Source: Acidimicrobiaceae bacterium (GTDB taxonomy: Bacteria > Actinomycetota > Acidimicrobiia > Acidimicrobiales > UBA8190). Taken from it: a stretch of 64,000 nt of DNA. The position numbers and the translations under genes were made by a program. Location of the stretch: contig PLXQ01000045.1 of the NCBI GenBank assembly GCA_003151475.1, positions 105,403 to 169,402 on the forward strand. The letters run 5' to 3'. Numbering within the stretch: position 1 is the first letter of the stretch; every line of letters starts with the position of its first letter. The notes under the pieces are model-generated. The model saw only the letters and a program-made list of their open reading frames with translations, did no database searches and had not been told where the DNA came from. Shown piece after piece: positions 16,123-26,691 of the stretch.

Positions 16123-16548
16123 CTAACCGGCTTCGAGCTGTCGGTAGATGGTGCCCGAGTCGAAGTAGACGCGCTCACACACGATCTTCTCGCCCTCGAA
16201 GATGAAGAGAGCCACCATGGGGCAGCGAAAGGAGCGGCCCGTCGGCTCCTCCCCGGCCAGGGATCCGGTGTGGGTCCCGAGCAGGTCGAACTCCACCGCC
16301 ACCGCCCCTTCGGCGCCGTGGACGGCCCGGACCTCGTTGCGCTGGTCGGGAAAGACGGCGCGCGAGGCAGCGTAGTACGCCTTCACCTCGTCCTCGCCGT
16401 CGTAGACCTGACCGGTCCCTATGAGCTCGTAGCGGGGATGGGCGAAGGTGGCCAGGGTGTCGTCGAAGCGCGACTCGTTCTCCGACGCCATGTGCTCGCG
16501 CACGACGGCCTCTTGCCGCGCCGCCAGGCTGTCGCGCTCTGCGTCCAT
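16123..16548 (-). CDS. SnoaL/NTF2-like protein
   Basis: About 141 residues forming an NTF2-like cone: an N-terminal helix (LAARQEAVVREHMASENES), the DDTLATFAHPRYELIGTG segment, then strands with the FDLLGTHTGSLAGEEPTG pattern typical of SnoaL-like polyketide-cyclase or ester-cyclase proteins. ATG at 16548 is preceded by GGAGGG, supporting this start over longer frames. It converges on the amidase with a 3-base gap. Function may be isomerase, cyclase or ligand binding. Confidence 0.8.
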   Translation of the reverse strand: MDAERDSLAARQEAVVREHMASENESRFDDTLATFAHPRYELIGTGQVYDGEDEVKAYYAASRAVFPDQRNEVRAVHGAEGAVAVEFDLLGTHTGSLAGEEPTGRSFRCPMVALFIFEGEKIVCERVYFDSGTIYRQLEAG

Positions 16549-16620
16549 GGACCCTCCGATGCTCGGGCAGCAAACTACGCCCTTTGCGCTGCCGCCGCGG
16601 CGGTGAGCGACAATGTGGCG

Positions 16621-17667
16621 ATGAGCATTCGTGTGGGTTTCCTGGGCGCCGGATTCATCGCCAACGTCCACGCCTCGCTGCTTCACTCGTGCGCCGGCGT
16701 GAGCTGGGCCGGCGTCTACGACACCGATCCGTCGCGGGCCGAGGCCTTGGCGGCCAAGACCGGAGCCACCGTGTGCGCCAGCGAGGACGAGGTTCTCTCC
16801 GGCTGTGACGCCGTGTTCATCTGCACCTGGACCTCGGAGCATCCCCGGCTGGTCGAGATGGCGGCCGAGCGGGGCGTGGCCATCTTCTGCGAAAAGCCTC
16901 TGGCCACCGATCTGGCCGGGGCGGTGCAGATGGCCGAGACCGTGCGCCGGGCCGCCGTGGTGAACCAGGTCGGGCTGGTTCTGCGCTTCTCCCCCGCCTT
17001 CTGCTGGTTACGGGAACTGATCGCCGACCCGGCCAGCGGCCGGGTGATGAGCGTCATGTTCCGTGACGATCAGTACATCCCGCTGCAGGGGATGTACAAG
17101 TCGACCTGGCGCGGCGACGTCGCCCGGGCCGGCGCCGGGACGCTGCTCGAGCACTCCATCCACGACATCGACATCATCGAGTCCCTCGTCGGCCCCATCC
17201 GAACCGTGTCGGGCGTCTCGGCCGAGTTCCACGGCATCGCCGGAATCGAGGACGCCGTGAACCTGTCGCTGTCGTTCGCCAACGGCGCCGTGGGATCACT
17301 TCTGTCGGTTTGGCACGACATTCTCGAGCGCGAGAGCTCTCGTCACGTCGAGGTCATGTGCGAGAACCTGTGGTGCTCGATCGAGACCGACGACTGGTGG
17401 GGTCCGGTGCGTTGGCAGCGCACCGGCGAGGATCCGGGCCGCCTCGAAGGTGGCGAGCTGGGCGACAAGGTGTGGAAAGCAGGTCTGGCCCCGGTCAATC
17501 CCGACGAAGGATTCTTCGACGCCATCCGACGCGGGCGGACGGCGGGACCCGATTTCGATACAGCGCTCCGGGCCCACGTCGTGGTGGAGGCCGCCTACCG
17601 CTCGGCGGCACAGGGCGGCGTGCCCGTCACCGTGCCCGCCCCCGAGGCCCAGGTCGTGGGCGCCTGA
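16621..17667 (+). CDS. Gfo/Idh/MocA family oxidoreductase
   Basis: The 348-residue enzyme has an N-terminal Rossmann fold (VGFLGAGFIANVHASLL) for NAD(P), the conserved CEKPLA motif with the catalytic Lys, and the C-terminal alpha/beta domain with HSIHDIDI. Such enzymes oxidise or reduce sugar or inositol derivatives. The terminal codons and stop are repeated almost three times (17657-17698). It is divergent from the NTF2-like gene. Confidence 0.87.
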   Translation: MSIRVGFLGAGFIANVHASLLHSCAGVSWAGVYDTDPSRAEALAAKTGATVCASEDEVLSGCDAVFICTWTSEHPRLVEMAAERGVAIFCEKPLATDLAGAVQMAETVRRAAVVNQVGLVLRFSPAFCWLRELIADPASGRVMSVMFRDDQYIPLQGMYKSTWRGDVARAGAGTLLEHSIHDIDIIESLVGPIRTVSGVSAEFHGIAGIEDAVNLSLSFANGAVGSLLSVWHDILERESSRHVEVMCENLWCSIETDDWWGPVRWQRTGEDPGRLEGGELGDKVWKAGLAPVNPDEGFFDAIRRGRTAGPDFDTALRAHVVVEAAYRSAAQGGVPVTVPAPEAQVVGA

Positions 17668-17698
17668 CCGATGGGCGCCTGACCGATGGGCGTCTGAC
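17657..17698 (+). repeat. 15-bp tandem repeat spanning the Gfo/Idh/MocA stop codon
   Basis: TGGGCGCCTGACCGA occurs at 17657-17671 and 17672-17686, then a diverged partial copy at 17687-17698. The first copy includes the gene's TGA. Confidence 0.88.
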
Positions 17699-17700
17699 GG

Positions 17701-18906
17701 TCACCGGTAGGCCACCTCTTGTCGGGCCACGACGTCGACGAGATTGCCGAGAGCGAGGTTGATGTCGTCGAGGTGGAGCCCCCATTGCGCTCCGAGGGTG
17801 TCGGTGACCCGGGGACGAGCGTCCCCTGACGTGGCGATGTCGGTCACCTGGAGCCACGACGCCGCGCCCGCGCTCTCGCACCGTGCCGTGTAGAGATCCG
17901 GATATTCGACCCACGGGGTGCTCACCGAGGCGCCCGCCACCGTGGGCCCGGGGCGCAGGAAGTAGGGGTCGAGCGCAGCGGTTCCTCCGCCGAGATCAGC
18001 GGGGTCGGTGCACAGAACCTCCATCCCGGCCGAGGCCGTCTGGCCCGACTGCAGGCTGACTCCGGTCCCGGGCCGACCGAACAGGCTGTCGGTCGGCGGC
18101 GGACCGAGAAAAGACGAGTAGGCGATGACACACCCGGTCTGGCCGGCCGACCGGCAGGCGGCGATGTGGGCGAAACTGCCACCGACGTCGCTCCCGGTGG
18201 GGACCTGCACGTTTCCGCCCACGATGATGGCGGATACGAGGCGTCGGCGCAGAGCCGGGTCGGGATCGATCTGGCTGCGCAGAAGACGGATCAGCATGGC
18301 GGCGCCCTGGGAGTGACCGATCAAGACGACGGGGCGTCCGTCGTTGTCATGGGCCAGGTAGTCGCGCCAGCCCGAGAGCACGCTGGCATAGGCGGTGGCA
18401 TCGGCCGTCGGATCGTTTCCGAGCCCCTTGGCCAGAGAACTCTCCGTCCGCTGTCGGTACATGGGAGCCCACACCCGACACACCGACGAGAAGCGCGAGG
18501 CCTGGGCGACGGCGGCGCCGATCTCGGCCGGCTGGACGGTGAGATCGGCGTTGTCGGTGCTCTCGGTGCTCACCGTGGGGTAGACGTAGAAGCAGTCGAA
18601 CGCCGAGGTCGTCTCATCCGGTGTGGCGTGCCGCATCGTCGATCCGTCGGCCAGCACGGACGTGGCGGCGAGACTGGAGGCACACGGGTTGGGAACCAGA
18701 CCGGGGGCGCACAGCCAGACCGTTCCCGCCGCATCGGAGGGGGCTGTCACCGTGGGTGCGGGCGATCCCGCCGCCGGCCCGACCTTTGCCACCGTGGTGG
18801 GCGTCGCCGACGGTGGCGCCGGGGACGCAGCCGTGCATCCGGCCACGAGCGCTCCGGCCAGAACAATGACCGCCGCCGCCGTGGTGCTCCTTCCTCGTGC
18901 CGTCAT
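17701..18906 (-). CDS. DUF3089 alpha/beta-hydrolase lipoprotein
   Basis: About 401 residues. The N-terminus is a lipoprotein signal peptide ending LVAGC, so the mature protein should be lipid-anchored outside the cytoplasm. The body matches DUF3089: FDCFYVYPTVSTE, RVWAPMYRQ, and the nucleophile elbow VVLIGHSQGAAML (G-H-S-Q-G). DUF3089 enzymes are probable lipases or esterases. ATG 18906 is preferred because GGAGGAAAG lies upstream at the right distance. It is divergent from a MarR regulator. Confidence 0.87.
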   Translation of the reverse strand: MTARGRSTTAAAVIVLAGALVAGCTAASPAPPSATPTTVAKVGPAAGSPAPTVTAPSDAAGTVWLCAPGLVPNPCASSLAATSVLADGSTMRHATPDETTSAFDCFYVYPTVSTESTDNADLTVQPAEIGAAVAQASRFSSVCRVWAPMYRQRTESSLAKGLGNDPTADATAYASVLSGWRDYLAHDNDGRPVVLIGHSQGAAMLIRLLRSQIDPDPALRRRLVSAIIVGGNVQVPTGSDVGGSFAHIAACRSAGQTGCVIAYSSFLGPPPTDSLFGRPGTGVSLQSGQTASAGMEVLCTDPADLGGGTAALDPYFLRPGPTVAGASVSTPWVEYPDLYTARCESAGAASWLQVTDIATSGDARPRVTDTLGAQWGLHLDDINLALGNLVDVVARQEVAYR

Positions 18907-18965
18907 GCCCGCTCTTTCCTCCCCGCCCGAGCACCGGACCAACGGCCCGACAACATACCCGATTT

Positions 18966-18986
18966 AGTTACCTGTGGTAAGTAACT
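18966..18986. promoter_or_regulatory. MarR-type operator between divergent DUF3089 and marR genes
   Basis: An outer inverted repeat AGTTAC-N9-GTAACT (18966-18986) contains a nested one, TTACC-TGT-GGTAA (18968-18980). The location 22 bases before the MarR start fits autoregulation of the MarR-MFS operon and possible control of the divergent lipoprotein. Confidence 0.65.
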
Positions 18987-19007
18987 GCATGTACACTCGC
19001 CCGCAGC

Positions 19008-21087
<2,080 letters not shown>

Positions 21088-22023
21088 TCAGCGGAAGTGG
21101 ACGGCCACCTCGTTCCAGAAGAGGTCGAGGGTGTCGGCCGTGCGTGACGCCGATCCCATCATCCAGTCGGGGATGATCAGCTCGTCGACCCCGACGGCGT
21201 CGTAGGCGGCCACCTGCTCCACCAGTTCGGCCGGGGTCCCGAGCAGCCGTGAGCGCGCCGAGCTCTCACGGCGCAGCGGGGCCAGCCACTTCTCGTCGGT
21301 GCTCAGGTAGACGAGGGCCTGGGTGGAGCGGACGATGAAGCCGGGGTCACGGCCGACGGCGCTGCAGTGCGCTTCGAGTATGCCCGTGCGCCGGGCGAAG
21401 TCCTCCGGGCTTCCCCAGGCATTCCACTCATCGGCGTAGCGCGCCGCGATCCGCATGGTCCGCTTCTCACCGCTCCCGCCGATGAGAAGCAGCAGGTGGG
21501 CCTGGACGGGCTTCGGATCACAGGGGGCGTCGGTCATCCGGTAGTGGCCGCCGGAAAAGGTGGTGCGCTGCTGCCCCAGCAGGGACGTGATCACCACGCA
21601 GGCCTCCTCGAAGGCGTCGAGCCGGGGGCCGACGTCGAGCAGGTCGATGCCGTAGGCGGCGTGCTCGTTCACCTGCCAGCCGGCACCGAGGCCGACGACG
21701 AAGCGCCCGTCGCTGATGTGGTCGATGGTGGCTGCGGCGTTGGCCACCATGGCCGGATGCCGGTAGAGGTTCCCCGAGACGAGCGAACCGAGCCTCAGCT
21801 GCTGCGTCTCGGCCGCCAAAGCGGCGAGGACGGCCCAACACTCGAGGACAGCGCCGTTGGCCGGCACCCCCCGGGGGTCGTCGGGCATGAAGTGGTCGGC
21901 GAAGTACATCCCGTCCCAACCGGACTGGTCGCAGTGCACGACGAGCTGGCGGACGTCTTTCCACGAGCGCTGAGGGCTGGGCCAGACGCTGAATCGCACA
22001 GGCAGGGATCTTAGGGCCGCCAC
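21088..22023 (-). CDS. LLM-class F420-dependent oxidoreductase
   Basis: A 311-residue luciferase-like TIM barrel: SGWDGMYFADHFMPDD, RLGSLVSGNLYRHPAMVANAAATIDHISDGRFVVGLGAGW, then LLLIGGSGEKRTMRIAARYADEWN. The HPAMVA and GRFVVGLGAGW motifs are standard for this class. The first possible start is GTG 22023; GTG 21999 is closer to the homologous region (RFSVWPSPQ). It abuts the end of the MFS gene tail to tail. Confidence 0.85.
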   Translation of the reverse strand: MAALRSLPVRFSVWPSPQRSWKDVRQLVVHCDQSGWDGMYFADHFMPDDPRGVPANGAVLECWAVLAALAAETQQLRLGSLVSGNLYRHPAMVANAAATIDHISDGRFVVGLGAGWQVNEHAAYGIDLLDVGPRLDAFEEACVVITSLLGQQRTTFSGGHYRMTDAPCDPKPVQAHLLLLIGGSGEKRTMRIAARYADEWNAWGSPEDFARRTGILEAHCSAVGRDPGFIVRSTQALVYLSTDEKWLAPLRRESSARSRLLGTPAELVEQVAAYDAVGVDELIIPDWMMGSASRTADTLDLFWNEVAVHFR

Positions 22024-22092
22024 ACTCCACTGTCGTCGTGGCCGGCGCGAGGGTCACCGACGCGAAGCGAGCGACGCACAAGACTTGGCTCC

Positions 22093-23052
22093 ATGCGCGG
22101 GCATCTCATGGAAGTCGACGGCACTCTCACGGACCTGACCAGCGATGCGGTGAAACGCGACGTCGCCTCCGGCACCTTCTTCTGGCTGGATCTCATCGAT
22201 CTCGACGCCGAAGGAAGCGACCTCTTGCTGAACACCTTCCATTTCCACCCTCTGGCCGTGGAGGACGCCGAGAACTTCGGCCAGCGCCCGAAGCTCGACG
22301 ACTATGACAACTTCTTCTACCTGGTGGTCCACGGCGCCCAGGGCGACGGTGGGGAGACCGTCGAGGTCCACTGCTTCTACTCCGACAAGTTCCTCGTCAC
22401 TGTCGAACGGGGCGAATGTTCGGCCTTCGACGACGTCCGCGAGCGCGCCGCGCGTCGGCGCCAGCACGGTGGCGGGAGCAACATCATGTTGCTCTACCGG
22501 ATCATCGACTCCCTCACCGACAGCTTCTTCCCCGTCCTGGCCGCCTTCGACGAGCAGATCGACGCACTGGAAGATGCCATCTTGGCCAAGCCCACCGAGG
22601 AGCAGCTGGGAACCCTCTTTTCCATGAAGCGCGCCCTGGTGGGCCTGCGCAAGGTCATCACCCCCCAACGCGACATCTTCGCCAGCCTGTCGGTGAGCGA
22701 TTCGGCACTGCCGGGCATGACCCCGGAGGTCGAGCGCTATTTCCGGGACCTCTACGACCACCTCATCAGGATCAGCGACCTCGTCGACAGCTACCGGGAC
22801 CTCCTGAGCGGCGCCATGGACACCCATCTGTCCACCGTGTCCAACCGCCTCAACCAGGTCATGAAGCAGCTCACCATCATCGCCACCATCTTCTTACCCT
22901 TGAGCTTCGTCACCGGCTTCTTCGGACAGAATTTCGGATGGATGATCCAGCACATCACCGGCGTCGGTACCTTCGTGGTGCTCGGCATCGGTCTGCAGAT
23001 CATGGTGGCCGTGGGGCTGCTGACCATGTTCCGCAAACGCGGCTGGCTCTGA
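22093..23052 (+). CDS. CorA-family divalent-cation transporter (GQN variant)
   Basis: The 319-residue protein has the CorA layout: a large N-terminal cytoplasmic alpha/beta domain, a long stalk helix (FFPVLAAFDEQIDALEDAI), and two C-terminal spans. The signature after span 1 reads FFGQNFGW (Gly278-Gln279-Asn280) in place of Gly-Met-Asn, which lines the pore entrance and selects Mg2+. Other known variants such as ZntB alter this position, so the ion may not be Mg2+. Confidence 0.87.
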   Translation: MRGHLMEVDGTLTDLTSDAVKRDVASGTFFWLDLIDLDAEGSDLLLNTFHFHPLAVEDAENFGQRPKLDDYDNFFYLVVHGAQGDGGETVEVHCFYSDKFLVTVERGECSAFDDVRERAARRRQHGGGSNIMLLYRIIDSLTDSFFPVLAAFDEQIDALEDAILAKPTEEQLGTLFSMKRALVGLRKVITPQRDIFASLSVSDSALPGMTPEVERYFRDLYDHLIRISDLVDSYRDLLSGAMDTHLSTVSNRLNQVMKQLTIIATIFLPLSFVTGFFGQNFGWMIQHITGVGTFVVLGIGLQIMVAVGLLTMFRKRGWL

Positions 23053-23071
23053 CCGCCGACGGACGCCGACG

Positions 23072-23731
23072 ATGACGATGACGATGACGATGACGACCTT
23101 CGGGTTTCTCCACACGGCCGACGTCCATGTCGCTGTCTTCGACCACCTTCTTCTCGACATCTCGCCCGCCGACCGAGCCGTTCACACGGTCGATGCAAGC
23201 CTCCTCACCGACGCCATCGAGCGTCACGGAGTCGACGACGATCTGCGCACCCGGATCGGTACCCACCTCCTCGATCTCCGTCACCACGGTGCCGTTCGTG
23301 TGGTCTGCACCTGCTCCACCATCGGCGCCTCGTCGGAGGAGGTGGGCAGAACCCTGGGCCTGGACGTCACCCGGGTGGACCGAGCCATGGCCCGGACGGC
23401 CGTCAGACGCGGCGACCGCATCGCCATTGTGGCCGCTCTCGGGAGCACCATGGGACCCACCCGGGCATTGTTGGCGGAGACGGCCCAAGCGGAGCGCCGC
23501 CGCGTCCAGCTCGTCGATGCCCCGTGCCTCGATGCCTGGAGTCACTTCGCATCAGGCAACCACGACGGCTACTTCGCCGCTTTGGCGGCCCACCTGGCAT
23601 CGATCGACGCATCGGTCGACGTCATCGTCCTGGCCCAGGCCTCGATGGCCCCGGTCCAGGACCTCGTGGCCCTGAACTCGATCGTGCTCTCCAGTCCCCG
23701 CCTCGCCGTCGAGGATCTCGTCAACCGCTGA
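23072..23731 (+). CDS. Asp/Glu-racemase-like protein
   Basis: The 219-residue protein resembles the two-domain aspartate/glutamate/hydantoin racemase fold: FGFLHTADVHVAVFDHL, VRVVCTCSTIGASSE with Cys79 and Cys81 at the first active-site position, RAMARTAVRRGDRIAIVAAL in the second half, and DVIVLAQASMAP where the second catalytic Cys would be expected but is Ala190. Enzyme activity as a two-Cys racemase is therefore doubtful. The start is embedded in an ATGACG repeat giving four alternative in-frame ATGs (23072, 23078, 23084, 23090). It follows the CorA-type gene by 19 bases. Confidence 0.68.
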   Translation: MTMTMTMTTFGFLHTADVHVAVFDHLLLDISPADRAVHTVDASLLTDAIERHGVDDDLRTRIGTHLLDLRHHGAVRVVCTCSTIGASSEEVGRTLGLDVTRVDRAMARTAVRRGDRIAIVAALGSTMGPTRALLAETAQAERRRVQLVDAPCLDAWSHFASGNHDGYFAALAAHLASIDASVDVIVLAQASMAPVQDLVALNSIVLSSPRLAVEDLVNR

Positions 23732-25961
23732 CGGGCACCACCGCAGGCTCTTCCAGGTCGACCTCGACACCGAGGGTGGGCACGATCCGGTCCAGCCACC
23801 GGGGCATGTACCAGTTGGCCCGACCGAGAAGCTCCATCACCGACGGCACCAGCACCATCCGCACCAGGCTGGCGTCGATCACGATGGATGCCGCCAGTCC
23901 GAGGCCGAACACCTTCAGCACCCGTAGAGGGTCGCCGATGACGAAGGACCCGAACACGCAGATCATGATGGCGGCGGCGGCGGTGATCACGCGGGCCGTC
24001 TTGGCCAACCCGTCGGCCACGGCCGTGGTGTTCTCCCCCGTCCGTCGCCACTCCTCGCGCATCCTCGAGAGCAAGAAGACCTCGTAGTCCATCGACAATC
24101 CGAAGAGGATCGTGAACATCATCAATGGGACCCAGGGATCGATGGGCCCGGTGCTGCCGATCCCGATGATCGACGCACCCCAGCCCCACTGGAAGACGGC
24201 CACGATCACGCCGTAGGCGGCACCGACGGACAACAGGTTCATCACCGCCGCCTTCAGCGGGATCACCACCGACCGGAACACGGCCATCAGGAAGATGAAT
24301 GCCAGCACGATCACACCACCGACGACCCAGAACAACCGCGACGACAGATACGAGGCGGCGTCCACTCCCCCCGCCGTCTCCCCTCCCACGAGCACCTTCA
24401 CAAAGGTGCCGGCGGTCACCGACGGGATCACCCGCTGCCGCAACGTCGTCACCAGCCTCGCCGTGGGGGCCGCCTCCGGTGCGGTGGTGGGGTAGGCGAT
24501 GATCACGGCCGTCGAGTGAATGGCGTTCCACCGTGGCGGGGCGGCGAAGGCGATCCCCGGCGTCCGGCGCAGTGCGGCGTCGAGCCCGGTCAGGGTGGCC
24601 GGTCCAGAACCGGCGGGCACCTCGACCGCCATGACCAGCGGGCCGTTGAATCCGGGACCGAAGCCCTGGGCCAGAAGGTCGTATGCCTGACGGGTGGTGA
24701 GGCCGGCGGGATCGTTCCCGGCGTCGGTGAAGGCCAGCCGCATCGAGAACAGCGGGATGGCCAGGAGCAGCAGCACGATCAGCGCCGACAGTCCCGACGA
24801 GACCGGATGCCGCTGGATCATCCGGCTCCACCGGTACCAGAAGCCCCGACCATTCGCCGGTACGCCTCGGAAGAGCCCCGGCACCCGCAGCCGGTCGACG
24901 GCGCGGCCGGCGAACCCCAACATGGCGGGCAGCAAGGTCAGCGCGGCGGCCATGACCAACAGCACGGCGGCGATGGCTCCCACGGCCAGACCCTGCATGA
25001 ACGGCAGGTTCACGATGAAGAGCCCGAGTAAGGAGATGATCACCGTGCATCCGGCGAAGAGCACGGCCCGCCCCGATGTGGCCAGCGCCTCGATCACGGC
25101 CACCCGCGGCTCGCGCCCGTCGACCAGGCCCTGTCGGAAACGGGTGACGATGAACAGGGCGTAGTCGATCCCCACCCCCAATCCGATCATCGCCAGCATT
25201 TCGGGGGCGAAGATGGGCACGTTCAGGACGTGGCTCAGCAGATCCTGGATGGCGAAGCCGATGGAGATGCCGAACAGCGCCGCCATGATGGGCAGGCCCA
25301 TGGCCACCAGCGATCCGAAGGCGATCAGCATGATGATCATGGCGGCCACGATGCCGACGCCCTCGCTCGGACCGGGCTTGGCCGCGATCACCTTGCCGAT
25401 CACCTGACCGCCGAGCTCGACGTCGTAGCCGGGGCGGCCGAAGGACCGCGCCGTGTCCACCAGCTTGGTTACCGAGCTGTTGGGAATGTTCGGCTCGTCG
25501 CGGTCGAACTGCACCACGGCGAAGGCGATATGGCCGTCCGACGAGATCTGGTGGACCGCCCCGGCGGCGAAGGGGCTCGTCACCCCGGTGACATTGGTCA
25601 GGGTCCGCAACCTCGCCACCATCTGCGCCGTGGTCGCCTCAGACGCAGGCGAGTTCACCGCCGACGCGGTGTGGATCACGACGTAGGCCGTGGTGCCGGC
25701 GGTGGACGGGAAGCGGGCGCCCAGGATGTTCTGCACCTGCTGGGACTCCGAGTTCCCCGAGGAGAAGCTGTCCTGGTAACGCGTGCCTACGATCTGCGAG
25801 ATGGCCGTCAATAAAATGATCCCCAGGATCCACAGCACCAACACCCGCCGCCGGTGGTCATAACACCAGCCGGCCAGCCGGCCGAGTGCGCTTTTCTCCG
25901 CCACGGCCCCCTGTCGCGGCGGCGAGCTGGCAGGGGTCGTGACCGTCAGGCTAGAACTCAT
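23721..25961 (-). CDS. MMPL/RND-family transporter
   Basis: About 746 residues with two repeats of six spans, each preceded by a large extracytoplasmic loop. The MMPL signature occurs twice: GVGIDYALFIVTRFR in the first half and LFGLSMDYEVFLLSRMREEW in the second, where the Asp-Tyr pairs sit in the proton relay. MMPL proteins export lipids, glycolipids or drugs in actinobacteria. ATG 25961 is preferred to the adjacent GTG 25964. A 27-bp near-palindrome covers the start codon and a TetR gene is divergent. Its end overlaps the racemase-like gene tail to tail. Confidence 0.92.
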   Translation of the reverse strand: MSSSLTVTTPASSPPRQGAVAEKSALGRLAGWCYDHRRRVLVLWILGIILLTAISQIVGTRYQDSFSSGNSESQQVQNILGARFPSTAGTTAYVVIHTASAVNSPASEATTAQMVARLRTLTNVTGVTSPFAAGAVHQISSDGHIAFAVVQFDRDEPNIPNSSVTKLVDTARSFGRPGYDVELGGQVIGKVIAAKPGPSEGVGIVAAMIIMLIAFGSLVAMGLPIMAALFGISIGFAIQDLLSHVLNVPIFAPEMLAMIGLGVGIDYALFIVTRFRQGLVDGREPRVAVIEALATSGRAVLFAGCTVIISLLGLFIVNLPFMQGLAVGAIAAVLLVMAAALTLLPAMLGFAGRAVDRLRVPGLFRGVPANGRGFWYRWSRMIQRHPVSSGLSALIVLLLLAIPLFSMRLAFTDAGNDPAGLTTRQAYDLLAQGFGPGFNGPLVMAVEVPAGSGPATLTGLDAALRRTPGIAFAAPPRWNAIHSTAVIIAYPTTAPEAAPTARLVTTLRQRVIPSVTAGTFVKVLVGGETAGGVDAASYLSSRLFWVVGGVIVLAFIFLMAVFRSVVIPLKAAVMNLLSVGAAYGVIVAVFQWGWGASIIGIGSTGPIDPWVPLMMFTILFGLSMDYEVFLLSRMREEWRRTGENTTAVADGLAKTARVITAAAAIMICVFGSFVIGDPLRVLKVFGLGLAASIVIDASLVRMVLVPSVMELLGRANWYMPRWLDRIVPTLGVEVDLEEPAVVPVSG

Positions 25962-25977
25962 CACTGATGACTTCTAG
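25951..25977. promoter_or_regulatory. 27-bp TetR-type operator at the MMPL start
   Basis: The sequence reads CTAGAACTCATCA followed by a centre base and the reverse complement of the left half; only the three S positions break symmetry. It covers the MMPL start codon and lies about 30 bases before the divergent TetR ATG, so one regulator can block both genes. Confidence 0.75.
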
Positions 25978-26008
25978 CACGGGCGACCGGGCGAAGGGAA
26001 CCCCCTAA

Positions 26009-26635
26009 ATGGCGCGCGCCGGCCGGCGCCCGGGCAACGCCGACACCCGGGCCGAGATCGTGGCCGCGGCCCGGGCCGCCTTCGCCGAGTTCGGCTACGA
26101 ACAGGCGAGCATCCGCGGCGTCGCCCGCCGGGCTTCTGTCGATCCCGCCCTCGTCCACCACTACTTCGCCGACAAGTCCGCTCTCTACATCGAGACCATG
26201 AAGCTCCCCATGGACCCCCACCAGATCCAGGCCGAGGTACTCGGCGACGATGGCTCCTTCAGCGGGGAACGACTGGTCGAGCGCTTCCTGGCCCAGTGGG
26301 AGATGGAGCCGGGCGACCGCGAGGTCACCTCCTTCCTCACCCTCGCCCAGGCCATGGCCGCGTCGCCCGACACGGCCGACGCCATGCGCGAGTTCCTGAC
26401 CGAGCGTCTCAACCCCCACGGCCTGCCGGGCGAGAGCGAGCAGATGCAGCAGCGCCGCCGGGCCCTCATCTCCTCTCAGCTCATGGGTCTGGCCTGGATC
26501 CGTTACGTCATGCGCCTCGAGCCGGTGGCCACGACCGACCGCTTCGAGATCGCCCGTTGGGTGGGTCCCACCATCGATCACTATCTCCACGATGATCTCG
26601 ACCCCCCCGTCGACCCCGCAGCGCCGGCCGACTGA
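26009..26635 (+). CDS. TetR family transcriptional regulator
   Basis: The 208-residue protein has an N-terminal TetR DNA-binding domain: ADTRAEIVAAARAAFAEFGYE-type helix 1 followed by SIRGVARRASVDPALVHHYFADK, the helix-turn-helix. The C-terminal ligand domain is helical. It sits divergently beside the MMPL transporter and very likely represses it through the 27-bp operator; the ligand may be a transported lipid or drug. Confidence 0.92.
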   Translation: MARAGRRPGNADTRAEIVAAARAAFAEFGYEQASIRGVARRASVDPALVHHYFADKSALYIETMKLPMDPHQIQAEVLGDDGSFSGERLVERFLAQWEMEPGDREVTSFLTLAQAMAASPDTADAMREFLTERLNPHGLPGESEQMQQRRRALISSQLMGLAWIRYVMRLEPVATTDRFEIARWVGPTIDHYLHDDLDPPVDPAAPAD

Positions 26636-26691
26636 TCTCCGTCGGCCGACCATCGGTCCCTGTAGGCTCCCTCCCCATCGAAACCGGGGAG

